Part shown: one piece after another, positions 27,295 through 36,481 of the stretch | Layout of the letters: each line of letters begins with the position of its first letter | Numbering within the stretch: position 1 is the first letter of the stretch | Assembly (NCBI RefSeq): GCF_020421205.1 | Contig: NZ_JAIZZH010000003.1 | Coordinates: 558,001 to 622,000 of the forward strand | DNA length: 64,000 nt | Direction: 5' to 3' | Source: Hymenobacter pini | Lineage (GTDB): Bacteria; Bacteroidota; Bacteroidia; Cytophagales; Hymenobacteraceae | The notes under the pieces: generated by a model | Database searches by the model: none | Told to the model about the DNA's origin: nothing | The model's input: only the letters and a program-made list of their open reading frames with translations | Program-made: the position numbers and the translations under genes

Positions 27295-27603
27295 TCACCG
27301 ACCTTTCACTCCCAGAATTTGGTCCCAGCCCGAAAGCCGGTTGTAGGTTTCCTGCAGCTCCGGGTAATACGCCAGCCACGGCCGCTGCCCGGGCTTCACC
27401 AGCGTCAGGCGCTCCACCCGATAGCGCTGCTCCAGCAGAAACAGATGCAGGGCCACCTCTTCGTGCAGGCAGTATTCGCTCTCCAGCCGCATACGGGTAA
27501 ACCCGCCGGCCGATTCGTACACGCAAACGCGGGCATACAGGTGGGGCTGGGCAGCCTTGCTGGGGTGCGTGTACAGGTCGAGTTCAATAACCACTCTTTC
27601 CAT
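27295..27603 (-). CDS. Small uncharacterised protein
   Basis: The frame is open upstream to 27693, but the ATG ending at 27603 gives MERVVIELDLYTHPSK, a natural soluble start and a 102-residue product. It shows alternating strands and helices (ARVCVYESAGG, CLHEEVALHLFLLEQRYRVERLTLV, YYPELQETYNRL), no signal and no membrane segment. I do not recognise a family. It lies 74 bases downstream of the LytTR regulator gene and just upstream of eno on the same strand. Confidence 0.55.
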   Translation of the reverse strand: MERVVIELDLYTHPSKAAQPHLYARVCVYESAGGFTRMRLESEYCLHEEVALHLFLLEQRYRVERLTLVKPGQRPWLAYYPELQETYNRLSGWDQILGVKGR

Positions 27604-27677
27604 AAACTGTTGACAATAAGAAGCCCGCCACCTGTCAGCAGGCGGATTGTGAGAAATAAGAAACTGAAGGAAAACTC

Positions 27678-28469
27678 CTACCCTTCCAGCCACCGCCGGA
27701 ATTCCGGGGTCTGGGCCGCACTGGTCATCAGGGTGGTATCGGTGTTGCGCAGCTTCACCACCAGCCGGTTGTTGAAGTAAGATTCAACCCTTTCGATAAA
27801 GGCAATATTGACCAGCTCCGAGCGGTTCATCCGGCCAAAGCGGGCGGGGTCCAGCTGCCGCTCCAGCTCCGTAAGGCTGCCATTGAGTGGAAACCGGGTA
27901 CCGGCGGCATCCACGGCAAACGCCACCCCCTCGTCGGCCTGCACATACGCCACGTCCTCCACTTGCAGCACGTACAGCCCGTTGCGCATCCGCACCGAAA
28001 AGCGCTGCTTGTACTGGGGGTGCGCATTGTGGCGCAATGCCTGACTCAGCTCCCGCACCACGTCGGGGCTCAGCACCGGGGCCGAGGCAGCAGGTTCAGC
28101 TGGCGCAAAGCTGGCCCGTAGCACGTGGTACTTCTCCAGCGCCGCCCGAAACTGTTCGTAATCGAAAGGCTTGAGCAAATAGGCAATGCCGTTGCCCCGG
28201 AAAGCGGCCAGCAGAAACTGGTCGTAGGCCGTGGTAAAAATGATGGGACAGGTAACCCGAAACCGCTCGTAGAGCGAAAACACGTTACCATCCAGCAGCT
28301 CAATATCCGACAGAATCAGGTCGGGCATGGGGTTTTGCTGCAGCCACAGCATAGCCTTTTCCACGCTGCGTAGCACGGGCGTCTGCTCCCCGGCCAATCC
28401 GGCCTGCGTCAGAAACTGCTGCACCTGCCGGGCGGCCAGTTCTTCATCTTCCAGAATCAGAATACGCAT
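27678..28469 (-). CDS. LytTR family response regulator
   Basis: This 263-residue protein has a receiver domain (1-120) with the acidic pocket LEDEE, phosphoacceptor Asp55 in LILSDIELLDG, the Thr/Ala switch FTTAYD and Lys100 in YLLKPFD. After a Pro/Ala linker comes a LytTR DNA-binding domain (about 155-263: FSVRMRNGLYVLQVEDVAYVQ, FPLNGSLTELERQL, FGRMNRSELVN, VVKLRNTDTTLMTSAAQTPEFRRWL). LytTR proteins bind direct repeats upstream of exported-protein genes. It follows the LytS-type kinase by 28 bases and so forms a two-component pair. The target is unknown. Confidence 0.93.
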   Translation of the reverse strand: MRILILEDEELAARQVQQFLTQAGLAGEQTPVLRSVEKAMLWLQQNPMPDLILSDIELLDGNVFSLYERFRVTCPIIFTTAYDQFLLAAFRGNGIAYLLKPFDYEQFRAALEKYHVLRASFAPAEPAASAPVLSPDVVRELSQALRHNAHPQYKQRFSVRMRNGLYVLQVEDVAYVQADEGVAFAVDAAGTRFPLNGSLTELERQLDPARFGRMNRSELVNIAFIERVESYFNNRLVVKLRNTDTTLMTSAAQTPEFRRWLEG

Positions 28470-28497
28470 ATAGTTTCCGCTGATGAAGTTCTGTGCA

Positions 28498-29520
28498 TTA
28501 CGCCGCCGACCACGCCCGTGACTGGGGTAGCACCGGAACCGTTACCGCAAACTGGTTCGCGGAATTGACCACTACAATATCCCGCTCAAACAGCAGCCGA
28601 TACCGCTCCCGCAGGTTGGCCAGCCCTGTACCCGTTGATTCCACCGGTGTCAGCTTTGGCCGGCGTGCGTGCCGGACTCCCAGGCTGGTGGCGGTAGCAT
28701 TTATGGTAATGCACAGCGAAAAGTCTTCGTTGCCGGCATTGTGCTTGATGGCGTTTTCAAGTAGTAGCTGTAGTGTACCGGGCACCACCATCAGGTTTTC
28801 CCACTCAATACTCGGTTCCAGTTCTTGCCGGAACAAGTAGGCATTACCAAAGCGGTGCCGCAGCAGGTATATGTATTCCTCCGCAAACCGCAACTCCTCA
28901 GCCACGCTCACAATATCCTCGTCCTTATGTCGAATCAGAAACCGGTACAAAGCGGCAAACCGGTTTAGATACTCATTCGCTTCTTCCGGACTCTGCTGAA
29001 TCAGGCCCCGTAGCACGTTCAGGTTATTGAACAGGAAGTGCGGGTCAATCTGCGCTTTGAGGTTGCGCAGCTCGCTTTCCGCCTGGGCCTTTTGCACCAG
29101 TAGTAGCCGCTTCTGCATCTCAAAATACCGCTTCATGGTGATGAAGATGGCCAGCAGTGCGTAGCTCATAGCATGCCGAATGGTTACCCCAATCAGCCAG
29201 CCCCCTACGGTAACGGGCAGCCGCTGCCCCAGCGTGAAGTAGTAACCGTAGCCATACAGCAAGATGCTCCCCGCTATAAACAGCACCAGCAAGAGTAGTG
29301 CCTGTCGCCCTTGGTGCCCCGATAAGGCTTTGGGCAGAATCAGAAACACCAGTACATACACGGCCGTTGAGTCCAGCACAATGTTGTACGCCATGCCAGC
29401 TACTGCCCGAAGCCATCCAAACTCGTGCACGTAGCTGCTCATCACGAAAGGCGTGGCCAGTAGCCAGTACATGGCAACGGCAAACCAGTCGGAGCGAGAA
29501 GGTCGCGGGAGATGCATCAT
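28498..29520 (-). CDS. LytS/YehU-type sensor histidine kinase
   Basis: Start candidates are 29550, 29520 and 29517; I favour 29520 (MMHLPRPSRSDWFAVAMYW) because it lacks the non-hydrophobic leader. About 340 residues carry four transmembrane segments (WFAVAMYWLLATPFVMSS, NIVLDSTAVYVLVFLIL, ALLLLVLFIAGSILLYGYG, HAMSYALLAIFITM), a coiled-coil linker (QKRLLLVQKAQAESELRNLKAQ), the phospho-acceptor box IDPHFLFNNLNVL and an HATPase_c N-box LLLENAIKHNAG with GTGLANLRERYRLLF. The signal is unknown. Its cognate LytTR regulator lies immediately downstream. Confidence 0.9.
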   Translation of the reverse strand: MMHLPRPSRSDWFAVAMYWLLATPFVMSSYVHEFGWLRAVAGMAYNIVLDSTAVYVLVFLILPKALSGHQGRQALLLLVLFIAGSILLYGYGYYFTLGQRLPVTVGGWLIGVTIRHAMSYALLAIFITMKRYFEMQKRLLLVQKAQAESELRNLKAQIDPHFLFNNLNVLRGLIQQSPEEANEYLNRFAALYRFLIRHKDEDIVSVAEELRFAEEYIYLLRHRFGNAYLFRQELEPSIEWENLMVVPGTLQLLLENAIKHNAGNEDFSLCITINATATSLGVRHARRPKLTPVESTGTGLANLRERYRLLFERDIVVVNSANQFAVTVPVLPQSRAWSAA

Positions 29521-29826
29521 GCTAAAACGGCTTCCAGAGAACGAATACAACTTGACAAAACAAGGCAGAAACCCGTGAATGGCTTCTCTTCTGCGGCTAC
29601 TGAAGTTTATAAGTGTATCACTTCACAAAGCAAGCCGCCAGCCCTTATGGCGCCAATACGACACCTCTTAATTGCGTTAAAAATCCCACGAAATGGGGTA
29701 AATCAGCCTCGAATTCTATTTATCTGCTACCACTTAACTTATCGTCTGCTCCGTGCACAGCACAAAAAAAGGGCGTTCCTGATTGCAGGAACGCCCTTTC
29801 AATTTCAGCCCTAGGGCTGGATAATA
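29521..29826. other. Intergenic region between rplQ and the LytS-type kinase
   Basis: This gap of about 300 bases holds the rplQ terminator (29766-29799) and, presumably, the promoter of the kinase gene, although I see no exact -7 element. Small frames in it are not credible genes. Confidence 0.5.
29766..29799 (-). terminator. Terminator at the end of the ribosomal supercluster (after rplQ)
   Basis: On the minus strand GAAAGGGCGTTCCTG pairs with CAGGAACGCCCTTT and is followed by a run of seven T. This is the last terminator of the r-protein block. Confidence 0.92.
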
Positions 29827-30420
29827 CTACTCAGCAGCTTTCTCCTCGCGGGTTTCGCCGTCTTTCAGCGTTTCAGTAGCCGTGTCCTCGGGGGCCGAAA
29901 CCTCCGTGGTAGCAGCCTTCGCCTTCTTAGCGGGCTTAGCTTCAGCAACTACTTCAGCCGACATTTCGCCTTCCGAAGCTTTCTTGCTGCCGCCACGACG
30001 CGAACGACGGGTAGTGGTAGCTTTAGCTTCGCCAGCGTTTTTGGCTTCCAGCAGTGTTTCGTTGAAGTCAACCAGTTCGATGATGCACAGCTCGGCGTTG
30101 TCACCCAGACGGTTCTGGCTCAGCTTGATGATGCGGGTGTAACCACCGGGACGGCCAGCTACTTTGGCGGCTACCGTACCGAACAGTTCCTTCAGTACTT
30201 CTTTGTTACCGATTTCCGAGAACACCAGACGACGCGAGTGCGTGGTGTCGTTCTTCGATTTGGTGAGCAGGGGCTCCACAAACTTGCGCAGGGCTTTAGC
30301 CTTAGCCACTGTGGTAGTGATGCGCTTGTGCAGGATCAGCGACGAAGCCATGTTCGAGAGCATGGCGTTGCGGTGCGAGGTCGTCCGACCTAGGTGGTTG
30401 ATTTTGTTACCGTGACGCAT
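29827..30420 (-). CDS. rplQ: 50S ribosomal protein L17 with long C-terminal tail
   Basis: The start ending at 30420 ([17 protein letters not shown]) is the universal L17 N-terminus; the upstream open frame is not protein-like. The core (about 1-120) includes [15 protein letters not shown] and [11 protein letters not shown]. The remaining 75 or so residues are an Ala/Lys/Glu/Thr-rich extension, as in other Bacteroidota, making the protein 197 residues against about 127 in E. coli. It has its own candidate promoter (30547-30554) and a strong terminator, so it is probably transcribed apart from rpoA. Confidence 0.97.
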   Translation of the reverse strand: MRHGNKINHLGRTTSHRNAMLSNMASSLILHKRITTTVAKAKALRKFVEPLLTKSKNDTTHSRRLVFSEIGNKEVLKELFGTVAAKVAGRPGGYTRIIKLSQNRLGDNAELCIIELVDFNETLLEAKNAGEAKATTTRRSRRGGSKKASEGEMSAEVVAEAKPAKKAKAATTEVSAPEDTATETLKDGETREEKAAE

Positions 30421-30546
30421 AAAAGTGAAGAAGTGTGGGCTTGCGAGCAACGACCACGGCGGAAAACAGGCAGCCACTGGCTGGCTATTCTCACATTAGA
30501 ACCGCTGCCCCTTGGGGCCCACTGGGTTGAAAGTGTGAATGGGGTG

Positions 30547-30554
30547 CAAAGGTA
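30547..30554 (-). promoter_or_regulatory. Probable -7 element for rplQ
   Basis: On the minus strand the element reads TACCTTTG and continues CACCCC, an exact TAnnTTTG. It lies 127 bases before the rplQ start. The leader contains short self-complementary segments (GGCCCCAAGGGGC; AGCCAGCCAGTGGCT) that could fold. Confidence 0.6.
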
Positions 30555-30643
30555 GGAAAACCTAAGGCAAAAAAAATGTGCTGAAGTGAAAATGTGTACA
30601 AGACACATCCTTCACTATCAGCACATTTCCCGAAGATAGGCTT

Positions 30644-31633
30644 CTATTCTTCGTCGAGCTTGTAGCGGCTCAGGTCCATCCCGAAGGTCAGGCCTTTTTC
30701 CTCTACCAGATTTTCCAGCTCGGTCAGCGACTTCTTACCGAAGTTGCGGAACTTCATCATGTCGGCCATGTCCAGCTGTACCAGGTCGCCGAGGGTTTTG
30801 ATGTCGGCGGCTTTGAGGCAATTGTAGGCGCGTACGCTCAGATCCATATCGGCCAGCGGCGTCTTCAGCACCTTGCGCATGTGCAGAGTTTCCTCGTCCA
30901 CGGTTTCCTCTTCCTCGGCTTTCACCGTTTCGAAGGTCATGGTGCTATCCGAGAACAGCATGAAGTGCTGGATCAGGATGTTGGCGGCACCTTTCAGCGC
31001 GTCCTCCGGGTGGATCGAACCATCGGTGTGAATCTCGATAACGAGCTTCTCATAGTCGGTCTTCTGCTCCACGCGGGTGTTCTCGATGCTGTACTTCACG
31101 TTCTTGATGGGCGTGAAGATGGCATCAATGGCAATCTGACCGAAAACCTGGTCAGCGGGCTTGTTCTCCTCAGCGGGAACGTAGCCACGGCCTTTCTGAA
31201 TCGTGAATTCAAATTCCAGCTCAGTGCTGGGGTCCACGTTGCAGATAACCAGCTCCGGGTTTAGCACCTGGAAACCGGTCGTAAACTTGTTGATGTCACC
31301 AGCCGAGAAGGTGTCCTGGCCCTTAACGCGCACCGTAATTTTGTCTTCGATGGCGTCGCTCACTTTCTTGAAGCGAACCTGTTTCAGGTTCAGGATGATT
31401 TCGGACATGTCCTCAATCACACCTTCAATGGTCATGAACTCGTGCAGCACGCTGTTGGTGCGAACCGACGTGATGGCATAGCCCTCCAGCGACGACAGCA
31501 GGATGCGGCGCAGAGCGTTGCCGATCGTGACGCCGTAGCCTTTCTCCAGCGGTTTGAATTCAAATGTTCCGTAGAAGTCGTCGGATTTCTCCATCACTAC
31601 CTTCTCCGGCATTTGAAAAGCTAAGATTGACAT
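30644..31633 (-). CDS. rpoA: RNA polymerase alpha subunit
   Basis: This 329-residue protein has the alpha N-terminal dimerisation domain ([17 protein letters not shown] near 33-49; [16 protein letters not shown] strand) and the C-terminal DNA/activator-binding domain ([42 protein letters not shown]). These are joined by an acidic linker ([15 protein letters not shown]). Length is standard. A GC-rich hairpin and a near-consensus -7 element separate it from rpsD upstream, and rplQ downstream has its own promoter. Confidence 0.98.
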   Translation of the reverse strand: MSILAFQMPEKVVMEKSDDFYGTFEFKPLEKGYGVTIGNALRRILLSSLEGYAITSVRTNSVLHEFMTIEGVIEDMSEIILNLKQVRFKKVSDAIEDKITVRVKGQDTFSAGDINKFTTGFQVLNPELVICNVDPSTELEFEFTIQKGRGYVPAEENKPADQVFGQIAIDAIFTPIKNVKYSIENTRVEQKTDYEKLVIEIHTDGSIHPEDALKGAANILIQHFMLFSDSTMTFETVKAEEEETVDEETLHMRKVLKTPLADMDLSVRAYNCLKAADIKTLGDLVQLDMADMMKFRNFGKKSLTELENLVEEKGLTFGMDLSRYKLDEE

Positions 31634-31678
31634 AAGTGGGGCGTTTGAAGTAGTGAATAGCAGACCGTAAGAATGGGG

Positions 31679-31686
31679 CCAATGTA
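31679..31686 (-). promoter_or_regulatory. Candidate -7 element for rpoA
   Basis: On the minus strand TACATTGG, one mismatch to TAnnTTTG, 46 bases before the rpoA start and downstream of the hairpin that follows rpsD. The position is good and the match imperfect. Confidence 0.4.
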
Positions 31687-31749
31687 GCCTAATTTCTTAC
31701 CGCCTGCTACCCATTTCCAGATATAACAAGGAAAAAAGTCGAAGCAGAG

Positions 31750-31775
31750 AAACGGCCCGGACTGCCGGGCCGTTC
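31750..31775 (-). terminator. Hairpin between rpsD and rpoA
   Basis: A perfect 9-bp GC stem (ACGGCCCGG / CCGGGCCGT) with a 4-base loop is followed on the minus strand by TTTCTC. It would act as a full or partial terminator inside the alpha operon. Confidence 0.7.
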
Positions 31776-31781
31776 CACTGA

Positions 31782-32387
31782 TTACTTCGAGTACAGCTCG
31801 ACGATGAGCTGCTCCGTGATTTTCTCGGGGATGAGGTCACGGGCGGGGGCGCTGATGAACTTGCCCACCATTTCTTTGCCGTCCCACTCCAGCCACGAGA
31901 AAGCACGCGCGTTGCGGGCGCTCAGGCTCGTGGTGATGGCTTCCAGCGACTTCGACTTTTCACGAACGGCAACTACGTCACCAGCGCGGAGTTTGTACGA
32001 AGCAATGTTTACGATTTCACCGTTTACGGTGATGTGCTTGTGCAGAACGAGCTGACGAGCGGCACGACGCGTAGGAGCAATGCCCAAGCGGTATACCGTG
32101 TTGTCAAGGCGCGACTCGAGCAGACCCAGCAGGTTGTCACCGGTGATGCCGGGCATCGTGGCAGCCTTGTGGAACAGGTTCTCGAATTGCTTCTCCAGTA
32201 CGCCGTACATGTACTTCACTTTCTGCTTTTCCATCAGCTGGACAGCGTACTCGCTTTGCTTCTTACGACGGCCACGGCCGTGCTGGCCGGGGGGGTATGC
32301 TTTCTTGGTGAGTGCCTTGCTCGGGCCGAAAATCGGCTCATTGAAGCGACGGGCAATCTTGGTTTTAGGACCAGTATAACGTGCCAT
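31782..32387 (-). CDS. rpsD: 30S ribosomal protein S4
   Basis: The ATG ending at 32387 gives [18 protein letters not shown], the bacterial S4 start, and a 201-residue product; the upstream frame extension is spurious. It lacks the N-terminal Cys zinc motif found in some S4 proteins. The S4 RNA-binding domain (about 95-155) shows [34 protein letters not shown]4 initiates 16S folding and in other bacteria represses its own operon. It lies between rpsK (124 bases) and the hairpin before rpoA. Confidence 0.98.
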   Translation of the reverse strand: MARYTGPKTKIARRFNEPIFGPSKALTKKAYPPGQHGRGRRKKQSEYAVQLMEKQKVKYMYGVLEKQFENLFHKAATMPGITGDNLLGLLESRLDNTVYRLGIAPTRRAARQLVLHKHITVNGEIVNIASYKLRAGDVVAVREKSKSLEAITTSLSARNARAFSWLEWDGKEMVGKFISAPARDLIPEKITEQLIVELYSK

Positions 32388-32511
32388 TTCGGAGTTGTTG
32401 AGTGTTGAAGGGGTTGAACCGTTCGAACCGGACGGAAACAGGCTTCGCAAGGGTGAGAAGCAGCTGCAGCAACCGGCTCAGGAAGTCCGCCAGGCGAACA
32501 GGTTCAATAAA

Positions 32512-32904
32512 TCAAACGCGACGACGTTTGGGAGGACGGCAGCCATTGTGGGGCAGCGGCGTCACGTCCTTGATGGTCGTTACCTCAATACCCACGTTAC
32601 CCAGCGTACGGATAGCCGATTCACGACCAGCACCCGGACCTTTCACGAATACTTCGGCTTTGCGCATGCCCAGGTCGTGAGCAACTTTGCCGCAATCCGT
32701 CATAGCCATTTGAGCGGCGTAGGGCGTGTTCTTCTTAGAACCACGGAAACCCATTTTACCAGCCGAAGCCCAGGAAATTACCTGGCCATTGTTGTTGGTA
32801 ATGGAGATGATGATGTTGTTGAACGAGGCCTTGATGTGTACCTGACCTACGGGTTCTACAACGACAACGCGCTTCTTGGCTTTGTCTTTTCTTTTTTGTG
32901 CCAT
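32512..32904 (-). CDS. rpsK: 30S ribosomal protein S11
   Basis: This 130-residue protein of the small-subunit platform has an N-terminal Lys/Arg-rich run ([14 protein letters not shown]), the core [18 protein letters not shown] and [19 protein letters not shown], and the invariant C-terminal [12 protein letters not shown]. Length is normal. It follows rpsM by 79 bases and precedes rpsD. Confidence 0.98.
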   Translation of the reverse strand: MAQKRKDKAKKRVVVVEPVGQVHIKASFNNIIISITNNNGQVISWASAGKMGFRGSKKNTPYAAQMAMTDCGKVAHDLGMRKAEVFVKGPGAGRESAIRTLGNVGIEVTTIKDVTPLPHNGCRPPKRRRV

Positions 32905-32983
32905 TTGGTTATCGCAAAAAACTGCGGAAGGTGTTGAAGCCCGCCTCTAACACGAGAAGCTGGGCTTCGATTCCCGCTACAGA

Positions 32984-33361
32984 TTATTTAGTAGCCTTTT
33001 TCTTGCCAGCAACGGTCTTCCGCTTGCCCTTGCGGGTACGGGAGTTGTTCTTGGTACGCTGACCACGAACTGGCAGACCTTTGCGGTGACGCAGACCCCG
33101 GTAGCAACCGATGTCCATCAGGCGCTTGATGTTCAACTGCACTTCTGAGCGCAGAACACCTTCGGTCTTATACTCGGCGGCAATCACGCCGCGGATTTCG
33201 CCAGCTTCCGCTTCAGTCCAGTCTTTCACCTTTTTGTTCAGGTCAACGCCTGCTTTGGTGAGGATCTGCTGAGCAGAAGGACGGCCAATGCCGAAGATGT
33301 AGGTCAGCGCGATTTCGCCGCGCTTGTTGTCTGGGATATCTACCCCTGCAATACGAGCCAT
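32984..33361 (-). CDS. rpsM: 30S ribosomal protein S13
   Basis: This 125-residue protein of the 30S head contacts L5/L31 bridges and the P-site tRNA. It shows [21 protein letters not shown], a helix-two-turn-helix region ([22 protein letters not shown]) and the basic tail [18 protein letters not shown]. Length is normal. It follows rpmJ by 27 bases. Confidence 0.98.
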   Translation of the reverse strand: MARIAGVDIPDNKRGEIALTYIFGIGRPSAQQILTKAGVDLNKKVKDWTEAEAGEIRGVIAAEYKTEGVLRSEVQLNIKRLMDIGCYRGLRHRKGLPVRGQRTKNNSRTRKGKRKTVAGKKKATK

Positions 33362-33388
33362 GTGCTTTCTTAAAAAGGTCTGGTGCTA

Positions 33389-33505
33389 CTAGCCCTGACG
33401 CTGCTTATAGCGCGGGTTCTTCTTGTTGATTACGTAGAGCTTGCCTTTGCGGCGGATGATTTTGCAATCAACGCTACGCTTCTTTACTGACGCTTTGACT
33501 TTCAT
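33389..33505 (-). CDS. rpmJ: 50S ribosomal protein L36, zinc-free (C-) type
   Basis: This 38-codon gene starts at the ATG ending at 33505 and stops with TAG at 33389. It reads [20 protein letters not shown], then [18 protein letters not shown]. Three of the four zinc ligands of the canonical C+ form are replaced (first Cys by Ser, third Cys by Asn, His by Tyr); only the Cys of VDCK remains. It is therefore the zinc-independent form. It sits between infA and rpsM, its usual place. Confidence 0.96.
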   Translation of the reverse strand: MKVKASVKKRSVDCKIIRRKGKLYVINKKNPRYKQRQG

Positions 33506-33514
33506 GTCGTCGGG

Positions 33515-33733
33515 TTATTTGTAACGGTACACAATTCGTCCCTTCGACAAATCGTAGGGCGACATTTCGAGTTTTACCTTATCTCCCGGCAGAATCTTGA
33601 TATAGTGCATCCGCATCTTACCCGAGATGTGGGCAATCAGCTGGTGACCATTCTCCAGCTCCACGCGGAACATGGCGTTGGATAAGGCTTCCAGGATAAC
33701 ACCGTCCTGCTCAATGGAAGTTTGTTTGGCCAT
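33515..33733 (-). CDS. infA: Translation initiation factor IF-1
   Basis: This 72-residue OB-fold protein blocks the ribosomal A-site during initiation. It shows [36 protein letters not shown] strands, [19 protein letters not shown] and [15 protein letters not shown], all standard. It starts 4 bases after the map stop and is followed by rpmJ 9 bases on. Confidence 0.98.
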   Translation of the reverse strand: MAKQTSIEQDGVILEALSNAMFRVELENGHQLIAHISGKMRMHYIKILPGDKVKLEMSPYDLSKGRIVYRYK

Positions 33734-33737
33734 AAGG

Positions 33738-34508
33738 CTACTGTAAGGCTTTTTCTATGTATTCGAAGGAGGTAAGTATTTCCGCCTTGTCTTTCCGCAC
33801 CACTACGGTGTGCTCAAAGTGGGCCGAGGGTTTGAAGTCTTTGGTGCGAATGGTCCATCCATCCTTTTCTTGCACCACGCTTTTCGTCCCCAGATTCACC
33901 ATCGGTTCGATGGCCAACACCAAGCCCGTTTGCAGCTTTAGTCCCGAACCTCGTTTACCGTAGTTCGGCACATCAGGCCGCTCGTGTAGCTTTTTGCCAA
34001 TGCCATGGCCGACCAGTTCCCGTACCACGCCATACCCTAGTTTTTCAACGTGGCTCTGGATGGCGTAGCTTACGTCGCCCATTCGGTTACCCGCCACTGC
34101 CTGTTCAATGCCCAGATACAGCGACTTTTTGGTTTCCTCCAGCAACTGCTTCACTTCCGGAGCCACCTCCCCTACCGGGTAAGTATAGGCGCTGTCCGCG
34201 TGGTAGCCGTTGAGTTGAACTCCGCAGTCAATTGAGACAACATCTCCGCTTTTCAGCGTGTAGTCGCCCGGAAAGCCGTGCACCACCACCGAGTTAGGGG
34301 AAATGCACAGACTGTACTCAAATCCATTGTACCCTTTGAATGAGGGTGAGCCTCCGTTATCCCGGATAAACTCCTCGGCTCGCTTGTCAAGCTCACGCGT
34401 GGTAATTCCTTCCCGGATGAGTTTGGCTACTTCACCGTGGGCCTGAGCCAGCACTTTCGCGCTGGCTCGCATGTGTTCTATTTCTTCCTCAGTCTTGTAA
34501 AAAATCAT
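33738..34508 (-). CDS. map: Methionine aminopeptidase type I
   Basis: I choose the ATG ending at 34508 ([14 protein letters not shown]) over the upstream in-frame ATG that lies inside secY; it gives 256 residues. It removes initiator Met from nascent proteins. The metal ligands are visible: [20 protein letters not shown] (two Asp), [18 protein letters not shown] (His), AIEPMVN (Glu) and HFEHTVVV (Glu). It has no SH3 or zinc-finger extension. Its start codon lies directly after the secY stop. Confidence 0.97.
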   Translation of the reverse strand: MIFYKTEEEIEHMRASAKVLAQAHGEVAKLIREGITTRELDKRAEEFIRDNGGSPSFKGYNGFEYSLCISPNSVVVHGFPGDYTLKSGDVVSIDCGVQLNGYHADSAYTYPVGEVAPEVKQLLEETKKSLYLGIEQAVAGNRMGDVSYAIQSHVEKLGYGVVRELVGHGIGKKLHERPDVPNYGKRGSGLKLQTGLVLAIEPMVNLGTKSVVQEKDGWTIRTKDFKPSAHFEHTVVVRKDKAEILTSFEYIEKALQ

Positions 34509-34509
34509 C

Positions 34510-35826
34510 TTACGAAGCGAGGGCAATGTTTTGGGAACGGCCCCGCACTTTGCCAGTCTTCATCATGCCATCGTAATGACGCATGAGCAGGTAGCTCTTT
34601 ACTTGGTTCATGGTATCCAGCACTACACCCACCATGATGATTAGGGAAGTACCACCGTAGAACTGTGCGAAAGGACGGGTTACTCCGGCCACGGTAGCCA
34701 GTGAAGGCAGAATAGCAATTACTGCCAAAGCTACTGCACCGGGGAGGGTAATGCGGGTGAGAACTTCATCAATGTACTCCGAAGTATCACGGCCAGGCTT
34801 CACACCCGGAATGAAACCACCACTGCGCTTCAGGTCATCCGCAATCTGGTTGGGGTTGACGCTGATGGCCGTGTAGAAGTACGTGAAGATGATGATCAGT
34901 AAGCCGAACACCACATTATACACCCAGTGGTTCGGTTGGAACCACGTGCCAATCAGGCCTGCCGTTTCACTATCCTTGTTCCAGGCTGAAGCTGCAATAG
35001 CCGGCACAAACATCAATGACTGCGCGAAGATGATGGGCATTACCCCAGCAGCATTCACTTTCATCGGGATGTACTGGCGTTGCGAGCTGAGGCTGGCAGC
35101 ACCGCCAATTTGCTTGGCGTACTGCACCGGAATCTGGCGAACGGCCTGAGTCAGGATGATAACTGCCATTACCACTACGAACAGAAGCACCAGCTCAATC
35201 AAGAAGATTAGGGCACCGTTCATACCGCGGGCCTGACCTTCACCAATAATGGCACCAGGCAGGCGCGATACAATCCCGATCATAATGATCATGGAAATGC
35301 CATTGCCAACACCTTTATCAGTAATCTTCTCCCCCAGCCACATGCAGAACAGCGTACCCGCCGTTACAATCATGGCCGTAGAAACCGTGAAGAAAACACC
35401 CGGATTGATGATAGCCTCCGCGTTAATTGTGGCAATGAAGCCTACTGACTGCAGCGCTACAATCGGAATAGTGAGGATACGCGTGTACTGGTTGATCTTT
35501 TTACGTCCCGATTCGCCTTCCTTCTGGAGTTTCTGGAAGTAAGGCACGGCAATCGTGAGCAGTTGCAACACGATGGACGCCGAGATGTAAGGCATGATGC
35601 CCAGCGCGAAAATCGACGCGTGGCTGAACGCACCACCGAGCAGGGTATCCAAGATACCCAGCACACCAGTAGCACCGCCCTGCTTTAGCCGAGTCGGATC
35701 GACGCCGGGGAGCACCACGTAAGAACCCAGCCGGTAGATGGCAATGAAAAAAAGCGTATTGAAGATCCGCATACGCAGATCTTCAATCGCAAAAATGTTC
35801 TTAATCGTGGTGATGAACTTGTTCAT
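34510..35826 (-). CDS. secY: Protein translocase subunit SecY
   Basis: This 438-residue channel subunit of the Sec translocon has ten predicted transmembrane helices. N-terminal LRMRIFNTLFFIAIYRLGSYV leads to the plug/TM2 region. Visible landmarks are GIMPYISASIVLQLL, GKGVGNGISMIIMIGIVSRLP-like TM4 (DKGVGNGIS) and the cytosolic C5 loop DDLKRSGGFIPGVKPGRDT. It follows rplO by 12 bases. secE is at 63068-63262 in this window. Confidence 0.98.
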   Translation of the reverse strand: MNKFITTIKNIFAIEDLRMRIFNTLFFIAIYRLGSYVVLPGVDPTRLKQGGATGVLGILDTLLGGAFSHASIFALGIMPYISASIVLQLLTIAVPYFQKLQKEGESGRKKINQYTRILTIPIVALQSVGFIATINAEAIINPGVFFTVSTAMIVTAGTLFCMWLGEKITDKGVGNGISMIIMIGIVSRLPGAIIGEGQARGMNGALIFLIELVLLFVVVMAVIILTQAVRQIPVQYAKQIGGAASLSSQRQYIPMKVNAAGVMPIIFAQSLMFVPAIAASAWNKDSETAGLIGTWFQPNHWVYNVVFGLLIIIFTYFYTAISVNPNQIADDLKRSGGFIPGVKPGRDTSEYIDEVLTRITLPGAVALAVIAILPSLATVAGVTRPFAQFYGGTSLIIMVGVVLDTMNQVKSYLLMRHYDGMMKTGKVRGRSQNIALAS

Positions 35827-35838
35827 TGCCAGTCAGGC

Positions 35839-36282
35839 TTACAGCGTAACAGCTTTGCCACCGGCTTTCTCAATGGCTTCAACAGCCGACTTCGAGAAAG
35901 CGTGAGCATGTACTTCCAGAGCTTTGGTGATTTCACCGCGGCCCAGAACTTTGATTTTAGCGTTCTTCGAAGCCAGACCAGCCGTTACGAAGAAGTTGGC
36001 GTCCAGGGTAGTGGTGCCGTTCTCCGTCAGAGCAGCCAGCACGTCGAGGTTGACGGCTTTGTACTCTACACGGTTGATGTTCTTGAAGCCAAACTTCGGT
36101 ACGCGGCGCTGCAGGGGCATCTGGCCACCTTCAAAGCCCGACTTCTTGGAGTAACCCGAGCGGGACTTGGCACCTTTATGACCGCGCGTCGAGGTGCCGC
36201 CACGGCCGGAACCCGTACCGCGGCCAATGCGCTTTTCGTTGCGCGTGGCGCCAGCGGCGGGCTGGAGATTGCTGAGATTCAT
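35839..36282 (-). CDS. rplO: 50S ribosomal protein L15
   Basis: This 147-residue protein has the Gly/Arg-rich N-terminal extension of L15 (RIGRGTGSGRGGTSTRGHKGAKSR as separate short runs) that threads 23S rRNA, the GFEGGQMPLQRRVPKFGF segment and a C-terminal SAVEAIEKAGG. It follows rpmD by 13 bases, in the usual spc order. Confidence 0.98.
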   Translation of the reverse strand: MNLSNLQPAAGATRNEKRIGRGTGSGRGGTSTRGHKGAKSRSGYSKKSGFEGGQMPLQRRVPKFGFKNINRVEYKAVNLDVLAALTENGTTTLDANFFVTAGLASKNAKIKVLGRGEITKALEVHAHAFSKSAVEAIEKAGGKAVTL

Positions 36283-36295
36283 TTTCGGGAGATTC

Positions 36296-36475
36296 CTAGA
36301 GTTCGGTTACTTCCAACAGGTGCTTCACGGCGTCAATCATGCCAGCAACCTGGGGCGTGTTCTCCACGCTCTTGGTGCTGTTAAGTTTGCCGAGGCCCAG
36401 GGCCTTCACAGTGCGCTTCTGACGCTCAGGGCGGTCAATAACGCTTTTCACGAGTTTAATTTGGATCTGCGCCAT
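36296..36475 (-). CDS. rpmD: 50S ribosomal protein L30
   Basis: This 59-codon gene runs from the ATG ending at 36475 to TAG at 36296. The product reads MAQIQIKLVKSVIDRPERQK, then RTVKALGLGKLNSTKSVENT and PQVAGMIDAVKHLLEVTEL, the standard bacterial L30 with its RPxxQKxTxxALGLxK motif. It lies 6 bases after rpsE and 13 before rplO. Confidence 0.97.
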   Translation of the reverse strand: MAQIQIKLVKSVIDRPERQKRTVKALGLGKLNSTKSVENTPQVAGMIDAVKHLLEVTEL

Positions 36476-36481
36476 CTGCTC

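Noticed and set aside
36284..36470. 312-codon plus-strand frame (36194-37132) across rpmD and rpsE
   Set aside because: It lies antisense to the conserved L15, L30 and S5 genes.
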